From: Parachlorella kessleri
Lineage: Eukaryota; Chlorophyta; Trebouxiophyceae; Chlorellales; Chlorellaceae
DNA: 22,241 nucleotides
Assembly (NCBI GenBank): GCA_001598975.1
Contig: BBXU01002096.1
Location: forward strand, 1-22,241
Reading direction: 5' to 3'
Shown: positions 8,358-17,638 of the stretch, one piece after another
Numbering within the stretch: position 1 is the stretch's first letter
How the letters are laid out: each line of letters begins with the position of its first letter
The notes under the pieces: generated by a model
What the model saw: the letters and a program-made list of their open reading frames with translations, nothing else
Told to the model about the DNA's origin: nothing
Database searches by the model: none
Program-made: the position numbers and the translations under genes

Positions 8358-11300
8358 ATGGCTGAGGCAAGCTCCGAGCTCCGGTCGAGGGCAGCTAGCG
8401 AATCCCTGGAGCCTGCAGAAGAGGAAGAGCCTGGCCTCATTTCCTTGCTCGCTGGTGCGGCGTGACGGCAACACGTTGCAAAGTCACCACCGTAACCTTT
8501 TCTACACCTGAAACTCCTGACTGTTCTGGTTGTGCAGGGCTGAAGGCCAAATATGGGCTTGAATCGCTGCAGCCAGATAATGCCAGGCGTGCTGGTATGC
8601 CCCCTGAAACAGGAAATAGCGACTCTGTAAAGGTCCCATCGCAGCTTCCAGCTGAAGCAGCCTCAGCTGACGGTTGGTATACGTCAACTGTTCCAGACAG
8701 CTCGCCGATTGCCGCTCTGCACCCAGCGCACTCCCCAGCAGTACCCAGCAGGGCTGAAGGCCGTGAGGCCTGTCCCACGCCACAGTCGCTGCTGGCATCA
8801 CCCTATTCGGCCCTCCCAGCCGCTGTGGGCATTAGCGAGGTAGGAGCAGCTGCAGGCTCGTGCGATGATACATGTTTAGAAACCGTCCAAGCCAATGCAG
8901 CACCTGACGAGCACCAGCCAGCCTTGAAACACGAGGAAATGCCAGATGTAAGCCTGCAGCGACCATACTCGCAGCTCACTGGCAGCAATATTCACCAGGC
9001 TGACTGCGGCACGGATGACGATGTTTACCAGCAGCTTCTGCAGCTAGAAGCCTTGGAGCAGCAGCTGGCTCGCCAGAGAATTCAGGAGGCACAGCTAGGT
9101 GGCACTCCAGCATTGTCGGATGTTGATGGTCCCAGCACAAATGCGAGGTCAGAGGATAGCCTGCCAGGCCTTGCCAGCTGCAGCAGCCGTGAGGCTTGGC
9201 CAGGACAGTCCAGGCAGGCTTGTGACAATGCTACTGAAGGTTTTCAGTGCTTCGGGGATGCGTATGGCGCGGCGGACGGAGTGTCCCCCCTACCCAGCAG
9301 CTTCCACCTGCCCTGGGCTGACCTCCAACAGCGCCTTGTGCAGCTGGGGCTGCCAGCCATATACTTGCCTGGGCAGGCTGAAGGTCAACCGGAGTCAGCT
9401 GCCCTCTTTGCTGCCCTGAGCTCAGCCGTGTCTGAGTGTGACAGGTATGGAGTAGAAAGTGGTTCGTCCACGCTAGGCCCACAATGCGTGTGCGAATCCC
9501 AGCTTGGGTTCTGCCAGGCATTGCTTCCCTTCAGATTTTAGTTAGATAAACGCTTATGACATGCACTCAGTATGGTACTCCACAGGCGGACAAAGTATCA
9601 TCAACAACTGGTCGGCACTGCTCAGAATGCTGTCAGGCGAGAAGAGCTGATGGTGCGGCGCTCCGAAGCAGTCCTCAGGCAAGTGTCGATTGACGGCTCG
9701 CCAGAGTTTCAACCGCCAATGCTAGACTACTATGCGATCTTGCCTGGGTGCGACTGATGTCAGTCCAAATTTAGCTCTAGGCTAGTTGTACCAACAAAAG
9801 TTATTTCTGTTGCCCATTGCGGGCGGCTTCCTGCAGGGATAAGGAAGTTGAGGTACAGAAGTGGAAGCGGCTGGCTCTGCAAAGCCAAAAAGGCCTGCGA
9901 GATACACAAAATGCAGAGCGGCAAGCACAGCGTGCAGCCCATCAGGTGGCAGCTGACTGCACCCAGCTGCAGGACCGCGTGGTGCAGCTGGAGCACGAAC
10001 TGCGCGCCAAGGTGCACAGGAATGAGTAACCTTTGGAGAGAACATGCATGCCATGAATGTTTTTTAGATATAACAGATGCTGCCAGTTCAACGGAACCGA
10101 GGATGCGACCATGGGCATTGGGTGAGCGTTTATACTTTACAGTCAACAGCCTTACAAAGTCCTTCTCTGCAGGATGGTGAGTCGGAACGGCTACAGCAGC
10201 GCCTTGCCGCCCATCTTGACAAGGCGGACCGCAGGGGCAAGGCTGATAAGGCAGCGTACGAGCGGCTGAAACGTGCCTTTGCGGCTTCAAAAGGTGGGTG
10301 CTGGTTGCAATGTAAAGGAAGCTTGCATGCACAAACCTTAGGTTCCAGGGTTTGCACACCGCTCATGCAGAGCTGTGGTTTTGCTGAAATCTCACGGCGT
10401 TGCACCTTGCAGGCGCCACCACGCCCAAAGCTGGGACTGCTTTCCTGGCCCATGCTGCCAAGGAGATGCGGCCAGTTGACATTGTGCGAGTCTATGAGGG
10501 GGAGCGGGCCGACCTGCAGGCAAGCTGGCACAAGTTGATAACTCATGCACCTCAGCAGCAGGAGCTGCCGGAATGTGCACAGCTGCTCTTAAATTCCTCC
10601 TCCTGTACCCAGACTTTGTCTACTGCACTCCATGGGGCCGTACGAAACCAGTCTGCAGGAGGAGGTTGCCATCATCCGAGCTGAGAACCGAGTGCTGGAG
10701 GGGCAGCTGCAGCGCGCCAAGGCAAGCTTGGAGCGAGCTGGGATGGAGGATGGCGGCAGTTTTGGTCAAGAAGATCACGCTAGGTGCGCTCGCATCTATG
10801 TCGTAGTGAAGGTAGCATTGGACAAGCGTGTTAGTTGGTCGGGCTGACTTTTTGAGGCGAGTAGGGACACATAGCGAGAGAGCATTAGCTGTGCCTACCT
10901 GCTTCTTTAATGCCCTGTGCCCAAGCTGCTCACAGGGCCATGGCGAGGCAAAGTGCAGCTGCTGAGGAGCGGGCGACCAGGCTAGCTGAGGAGATTGCAA
11001 TGCTGCAGCGAGAGCTGTCGCTGCGGCCCACACCTGATCAATATATTTCATTACAGCGGCAGATAGACATAATGACCCGGCAGCTGAGTGTGCTGGCAGC
11101 AGAGAAGGCATCCTCTGCTACTGCTAAGCCAAGGTGAGGCTCGCACGCTAAGCGTTTTTTCTTTAAAGTATCAACTGGGTGCTGGTCTTGAATTCCTGCG
11201 CATTTGCCTCCAGACTGTAACCTAGACTACGTCTGAGGTTCAGTGATCAGAATTACTTCGGAAGGGCTGCTATGCAGTGACAGCCGCAAGCCCAAGCTTA

Positions 11301-13368
11301 AGCAGCTGCCCACAAGGGAAGCAATCCTCAGGGACAAGAACTTGGCCCGCCTTGGTCTTCACACTGTTGAGCAGTTCCCCAAGCCTGTGCTCATAGAGAT
11401 AGCCCAGGTAATTGCATCCATCCTTGCTGTGCCGCCAACTGAGAATGCATGCTTCTGTAATGTGAGCACGAGTTGCAAACCTTACCTGACTTAAGGAGCA
11501 TGCCTTTGAAGGATAATAGTAGGCCCTGCTCTGCCACTGTGTCGATGCAGGATGCCTGCATTCTGCTGGAATGCTCAGATGCCCTGAAGCTGTGCGATGC
11601 AATAATACCCCTCCAAGATACTGCAGCCCGAGTGCCGAGGCTGCAGCGCTTCGTGGATGACATCTGTTCAGTAAGTGGCCATGTGCTTTAAGTCGGAACC
11701 CTTCAGTACATGAACAGGGTACAGAAGGGTAGAGGCACCGCTAGCATGCATTGCATCTGCCCACACCAAGTGTGATGGAAGTCTTGAGTCCTCGCTGGCT
11801 CCAGCTACTGAGTGTACAGTCAAACCCATAAACTTCCTAGGCTATATCTAACTGAAATACTGCAAGTCCTTTGCAGGCTGTCTTTCACAAGGGGCTGGCC
11901 CATGTACCAGAGCAGTGGAGGCAGGATAGTCCCACTGACATTTCCAACATCCTAGGCTGCTGGGTGGCAGAGCTTGGCGAGCTGACTGCACTGCGGAGCA
12001 GCATGCGCTCCCTGCTGAGGCTTCTGGGCAGTAGGGCAGGGCTGAAGCCCAACGAGCAACAGCCGGTATGCAGTCGTGCTTGGTCGCCTCGAATAGGTTG
12101 CTCCGCACAATATTGGGTGCACCTCGCTGGCCTTGCCATGTCAGTTGCAAAGCAAGCTGCTACGATTGAATATGCTGAGCCATCAGGCTAGGCTACTCGG
12201 CTGACTATCTAACTGTAGTGCTGCAGGCAGCAGGTGACGTCGTGCCTCTGGTAGGCCAGCTGGTGGAGCTGGAGAGGGCGGCACTGCACTCAAAGGAGGT
12301 GCTCCAAGCAGCAGAGGCCGTCTTGGTGGCGCAGCCTGACCTCCTTATTCATCAAATAGTGCGGCAGTTCCAGGAGCTGTTCAGCTGCAAGACCCTCGAG
12401 GGAGTGCTGCCCTGCATGAACAAGGCAAGTAGGGCTCTTCGAACATCATACAACTGCTGCACAAGAAACGATGCGTCACTTACGAAGTGTGTGCTTGGAA
12501 GGGCATCGGCATGGGTTCTGGTTAGATTCTAATCAGAACAGCCCTGGCTACCATTATAACTTCCATTTTGAGAGGAAAGTTGTTTGTCATCCCTGTGCAG
12601 CTGTACCTGTCCCACACAGAGGCACAAACCTTCCTAATCAGCCTGCGGAGCGTGCTGGGCCTGGAAGCTGGGGCCTCATTGGAGGCCTGTGCTAACCGTG
12701 TGTCGCAGCTTCTTGAACACAGGTGGGCATGGCCGTGTTGTAGCCCTTGGTAAAGATGGTGAAGTTGGCGTCAGGCTTGCAGGCCCAGCACTCTCCTTTT
12801 CAAGAGCCGCCATGGCCAGCACATTTCAGTTCGAGTCCATTCTGTTCTGTTGCAGACAGGACTTGCTGGGTAGTGCACTGCCCAACCCACGTTGGCATGC
12901 ACCACAGAGCACGGGGGACGGCACCAAAAACAGCACTGGAGATGGGATCGGGGGAGGCAGGGGCGTTGTGGTAATAGAACGCCCCAGGAGGGCAGAGCTG
13001 CAGCGTGCTGCACAGCTGGCAGTGGACAGAATGGCAGCTAAGCGCAACTTCCCTCAGGTGGGCTCTCTCACACAAGGGCACGAAGTTTGTCTCCAGCTTG
13101 CAGGCTGCTTTGAAACGTGGGGGCGTACGTGCTGTAGTGTTTGTCGTGGCTGTTGAGGGATGACTCTTTTGCTAAGTTGGCAGGCCCACAGGTCTGCTAA
13201 AGGTTTGAAACTGGTAATCAAGGCTAGATTCTGCACTACCAGTCTGTATGCACACAACACACTAAGTGTACAGATCCAGCACCGCTCTTCTATGCCTTAC
13301 AGGTCGAGATATATGTGCCGGCGCCCCGACAGCCTTTCCAGGAGCAAGCACTGAACTGCCAGCAATAG
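8358..13368 (+). CDS. CEP70: CEP70 homologue (centrosomal protein of 70 kDa)
   Basis: Fifteen exons close in frame to 949 codons plus TAG: 8358-8454, 8538-9444, 9586-9678, 9837-10011, 10173-10293, 10413-10519, 10659-10783, 10936-11133, 11278-11407, 11551-11670, 11877-12065, 12227-12424, 12601-12722, 12856-13057 and 13303-13368. Residues 33-290 are low-complexity. About 330-600 is coiled coil, ending in ELSLRPTPDQY, the counterpart of the E-x-RPT motif of CEP70. The C-terminal domain is the strongest evidence. IVRQFQELF (798-806), then TLEGVLPCMNK and the following LYLSHTEAQTF, align without gaps to human CEP70 across an exon junction. CEP70 is a centrosome/basal-body protein that binds gamma-tubulin and supports microtubule organisation and ciliogenesis. 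This one is about 350 residues longer than the human protein (about 600 aa), mostly in the N-terminal extension. Two to three introns use GC donors. The 10519 donor has an alternative (GT after 10533 with a different acceptor) that adds seven residues. Confidence 0.9.
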
Positions 13369-13731
13369 ACAAACACAACAGAAAGATGTAAAGATCAACA
13401 ACTGCATATAGACTATCTAGACGGCTTGCCATGCCACCTCTTCGTCTAGGCCTCTTCTAACTCTGCATAGCTCTCCATGCTGGTCCTGCCTGGTATGATG
13501 GCAAATTACTGCTGCATGTTTGCTATACTCCTGGATGCTGACTTTGTCATGCTGATCACACGTTGAAAGGGGAAACATGTGTCAAGAGACAGCAAGCTAT
13601 GACAGCTATACAACAACTTTTTAAGGACCACCTGCTGATCAAAGTACAGTGTCTAAATTTACTGCCCTCTGTGTCTAGCGCAACAGGGCTACACACCACT
13701 GCAATCAGGCTTGCAGGGAAGCACACTGCCA
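13369..13731. other. Short intergenic region between convergent genes
   Basis: This 363-bp interval must hold the 3' UTRs of both CEP70 (plus) and the bromodomain gene (minus). They may overlap. Nothing else is visible apart from the TGTAA at 13387. Confidence 0.6.
13387..13391 (+). terminator. TGTAA polyadenylation signal candidate for CEP70
   Basis: TGTAA lies 19 nt after the TAG stop at 13366-13368. It is the algal poly(A) motif but unusually close to the stop. Confidence 0.4.
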
Positions 13732-16700
13732 TCACGGCATTGATGCCTGCACCAACTGCTGCTGGGCCTCATGGCGTTGATGGAACTCATCGTCCACCTG
13801 CACCAGAGACAACAGTCAGGCAAGACACAGAGCATAAGTGCAAAGACCCCTGTCAGCCCAGTATACCCCTAATCCCTCACTGATCGCAATACCTGCCACT
13901 TTAAATAAAAAGCCAGTCATGAGCTGGACACATAACCCTACACAAATGCGAATCGAAAGGTCAATGCAGCCGAGCCAGCCTCCTGCTGGCGCCAGCTGCC
14001 AATAGCCTACCAACTGCGAATCTGTTGGTGGCTACGCCGCATAACAAACACATGCACACGCAGTAGCCTGCATAATGCCAGGCATTCTAAGACTTTTGAA
14101 AGCTGGCCTTAAACACTAGCCACCCCTACACTAGCCACCCCTACAGCGCCACTCACCCTGTAGAAGAACGAGTTCCTTTTCTGGAGTAAATCCCAGAGTT
14201 GCTCTGCCGCTTTATGGACGAAGTGGTCCTGAGGGTTGAAGAGCTTGGCATTGTCCACAATCAACTGCATGTCTGCCTTGAACTCGTCTGGCTTACCATA
14301 TACTCCTCATCCGCTGCCTTGGCTGCAACAAGGCAATGACGATGTCTTGCCACACAGCAGGTTGCAACTTGTGAGTCACAGGTTCTCTCCACCCCTATGT
14401 TTATAGCTGCCCCTCCTCGCCCTTGGCTCGCCTCGCGCTGACACACGAAGCGCCCTCCCCCCCCCCCCCCCCCCCAGCTGTCCCTTACCTTATTCTCTAA
14501 CATGCCATGTGATTTGTTGTTATCCTTCCCATGTTTGCTAGCCAAGGCCACAAAACCCTCTTCATACAGCAACAACTGCGCACGACCTGGCCTTGTTATC
14601 AAAGCCGTCCCGCCTGAGCTGAATCAAGTAGGGTGGAGGCCATACACCGACCTGATCCTCACCTGCTATTGTCCCCAGGTCCATAGGGTGCGTGATGACG
14701 TCAAAGTAGCCTGGGGTGTCGGCGGGCACAGGGTCTCGGAAAACATGGAATGCTGTATTCTTACAGAATTGGTTCACGTAGGATCTAATGTTCCTACAGC
14801 AGCAAGTGGCGCAACTGTGGACAGCACGGAGGCGGGCCTTAAGGCACTGAGCAGTTGACTCAATGCCGCAGTGCAGGCCAACATAGCGAAGTACCTCAGC
14901 TTGACACGGCTATGACCTTCGCTGGCATGGGCTTAGCCGTCACCACCGTCGCTGGATATGCCTAAAAAAACATAGCCCAGTCTAGCCCCCAGCCCTGGGC
15001 GTGAGGTTATAGGGTACCCGTGAAATGGACTTTTTACAGCTGTGCCAACGCTGGCCGACATTACCTATTTAGCCATACCACCGGGTCTTCGCATCTCAGC
15101 ACATCCGCCTGGGTGTTGTTCCTAGTTCGCCCAGCTCCCCGGCCTCCGCCATTCGCCCCTCTCTGTTGCTCAGGCATGCTTGCAAGCTGCAATCAGCGGC
15201 CAATCAATGGGGAACACGCCTAAGCCACTGCAGGCAAGGCTCTGGAAAGAGCCCACACGCAAGCGGAGAAGTGCACTGGAGCCGAATTCGGCACTGAGCT
15301 GAGGTGGTTACAACACAGCTTCCTACCCTGTGCCGGTGTCAACGGCACAGAGCCCTGTTGCAGGCCTACCTTAAAGAAACACTGTATGCACCAATCATCA
15401 GGTCATATGACTTATCGTAATGACAACCCAGCCAGGCGGTAGGCTAGCCCCAGGGTCCAAAAAAAAAGCCCGACGCACCACATGCGCAGCGCCGGATGTG
15501 TTAAACGTGGCGGCAGAGGGGCTGAGCAACGGGGCAGCCGCAGCGCTGCTATTAGGGGCTGACGGTGGCTGCTCACCGCCAGAGGCGAGGGGTGGCTCCC
15601 TCAGCTGCACCTGCTGCTCCTGCTGCGCGCGGCGTGCCTGCTTGGGCTTTGGCGCGTCACCCTCTTCAAGAACCAGCGGGAAGGAGCAGCACGACCCATA
15701 GTTAGATACGCTGCAATCGCTCCGAGAAGTCATGTGCGGGCTCACCAAGCACCGATGACACACCCATGCCACACTCCGGCACGCAGACAGACAGTGAATA
15801 CATTGCTATTGCGTTCTGAGCAGCACAGCTGCATATCCTTGCATCACGATGATCCACAAGTAACAGACGATGGAGGATTTACCAGCCAGCAACAGGGCGC
15901 ACCCCCACCTCGACTCGCCCCAGGTCCCTGACACCAAGTGCAAGCCCGAGCCCCTACCTGAGTTTGTTGCCAGGCTGCTGTCTCGCTTGAGCCCATTTGC
16001 TGCTGAGGAGGGAGTAGACTGGCGGCTGCCCTTCCTCTCGGTGCCCCTGCCTGCCTGCTGGCCATGCACTGCCGCACCAGCCGCCTTGGGCGATGGGAGG
16101 GTCGAGGGGGCGCCTGCTGCCGGTCGTGGCTCTGTGTTCTGTAATGCTTGTGCATGGCCAGCCGCAGGAGGGCTGGTCTGATGTGTGCTACATCTTGCCA
16201 CAGCCGCCTGCTGCCCTGCAGCGACCGGCACCGCCATTGTAGCCTGGTCCTGCTGGGCTGCAGCATGTGCCAGTAGTAGCTGCTGCTGTGCCGCTGGTAG
16301 CTGCTGGAACTGTCGCTGCTCGTGCCCAGCCAAGGCGCCGGGGCTCACTGCGAGCGCCTCATAGCCCACTGCAGCCATGAAGCCTCCCAGCGCTGTCTGC
16401 CAGCGCTGCAGCTGCGCCCGGAGCGCGAGGCTCTCCTGTTGTGCCTGGTCCAGCTGGGCCTTGCAGCGCTGGTATTCCTCTATAACCTGCTGGCGTTGCT
16501 GGGCTACTTCTGTCCAGCTTTGCCGCAGCTCAAGGAGGGCCTTGTCCTTGGCAGAGACCACGGCCGTGTGCTCTGCCTTTATACCAGCTACTGCCTGGGC
16601 AATAGCCTGCTGCAGGGCGCCACCTCCTGGTGCAGAAGTTTTGCTAACTGCATGCTTTAGCTGCTGTTCAAGCGCGGCTCTCTGCTGCCGCTCACTCTCC

Positions 16701-16816
16701 AACGCCTCTGTTGCTGTCAGCAGCTGTGCACTTAGCTGGGCCGCCCGTGTCTTGGCCTCACTTGCCTCGGCCAGCTGCCTTTTGACCATCAGCTGCAACT
16801 GGTCGAAGGCCTCCAT
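13732..16816 (-). CDS. Coiled-coil and bromodomain protein
   Basis: Proposed exons are 16816-15958, 15663 to about 15611, 15186-15065, 14814-14663, about 14559-14489, about 14317-14157 and 13797-13732, giving about 495 codons. The ATG sits in a good context (ACAAACATGG). Residues 1-150 are a long coiled coil rich in A, Q, E and K; then follows a Q/A/S/P-rich segment. The bromodomain starts at CRNIRSYVNQF. It continues with FRDPVPADTPGYFDVITHPMDLGTI (ZA loop with the PMDL motif), MLENK, and KPDEFKADMQLIVDNAKLFNP, where the N of 'DNAKLFN' is the acetyl-lysine-contacting asparagine position. Bromodomains read acetylated histones, so a chromatin role is likely. The C-terminus is short (stop TGA at 13734-13732) with no NET/ET domain seen. 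All phases agree except one net base near 14296. The middle exons (15663-15065) and the 14559 acceptor are tentative; the bromodomain itself is firm. Confidence 0.75.
14115..14144. repeat. Two perfect tandem copies of a 15-bp unit in an intron
   Basis: ACTAGCCACCCCTAC occurs twice head to tail inside the last intron of the bromodomain gene. Confidence 0.9.
14457..14475. repeat. C19 homopolymer in a bromodomain-gene intron
   Basis: Nineteen consecutive C residues (G on the transcribed strand) lie between the bromodomain exons that end at 14489 and begin at 14317. It is a probable site of length polymorphism or sequencing error. Confidence 0.9.
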
Positions 16817-17638
16817 GTTTGTTTCTGCGCGCGGGAGGTGTCAATGGAGCTACCGTGCCAGACGCTCTCAGGCGTCGTGCATGCCAATAAGAGCAGTATC
16901 CATGACGAGCACAACAGCGCTTCAAGGGTAATAACCTTCAAAACAAAGGCTCCTAGGCCACCATTGGCAGTGTCAAGCAAGTGGTACTGACACACTTTAC
17001 ACAGCAGGCTCTGGCTGTCAGGTAACGGCACTCTAAAAACCGGTCCTGCCATTGATCATCGATGGGCAACGTCCATGGCAGGCACTGTCACTGCCACGTG
17101 TGCTGGTGAAGATGGCGCGCGGCTCTATTAGATCACTATAGGTGAACAGTGGTGCACAGATCAGTCTCCTCGATGTCCCTGCCAAAACATGCAGGCTCAC
17201 TAGACTCAGGCACCTGTGCCTAACTTGAGGGTTATGGATCCCTCTCTGAGCCCCGCACTTCACATACACACATTTCTTCTGTTTCCATATGAGCACCTAA
17301 GAACCCTGCCGTGGAGGTTCTGCAAGGGACTTACGGTACAAAGCGCATGTGCACCTCGTTACCATGACCAAAGAGATACCCCTGGCAATGAGCCAGGACA
17401 AATGCATGCATCTTCTTGTGTCCACACCACAGAGAGAGAGAGGCGCAAGCCAGCAGTGCTGCAGATGATACAAATACAATCACAGGAAAGAGTTCAACAC
17501 GGTGCTCCTGCTTGACAGCAGTGCAAGGACTAGCCTGCTCTACAACCCTACCTCGACACCTACCCTTAAAGCTACCCTATCCGTCCAACTTGAATATTTA
17601 TTGGAGAAGTTTTGACCCCTGTCCCCGAGCCTTGGCTG
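16817..17638. other. Gene-free region between the bromodomain and bZIP genes
   Basis: Both flanking genes run leftwards. This 822-bp interval should therefore contain the bZIP 3' UTR on its right and the bromodomain promoter and 5' UTR on its left. I found no reading frame with a domain and no clear TATA box. Confidence 0.55.

Noticed and set aside
8358..11133. Assignment of the plus-strand coiled-coil gene to the SSX2IP/ADIP family
   Set aside because: The coiled-coil part alone could fit, but the C-terminal IVRQFQELF...MNK domain and the E-x-RPT motif match CEP70 specifically.
16377..16931. Plus-strand 184-codon frame over the bromodomain gene's first exon
   Set aside because: Cysteine- and serine-rich shadow of the coiled-coil exon on the opposite strand. 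The minus frame has the ATG context, the coiled coil and the splice continuity.
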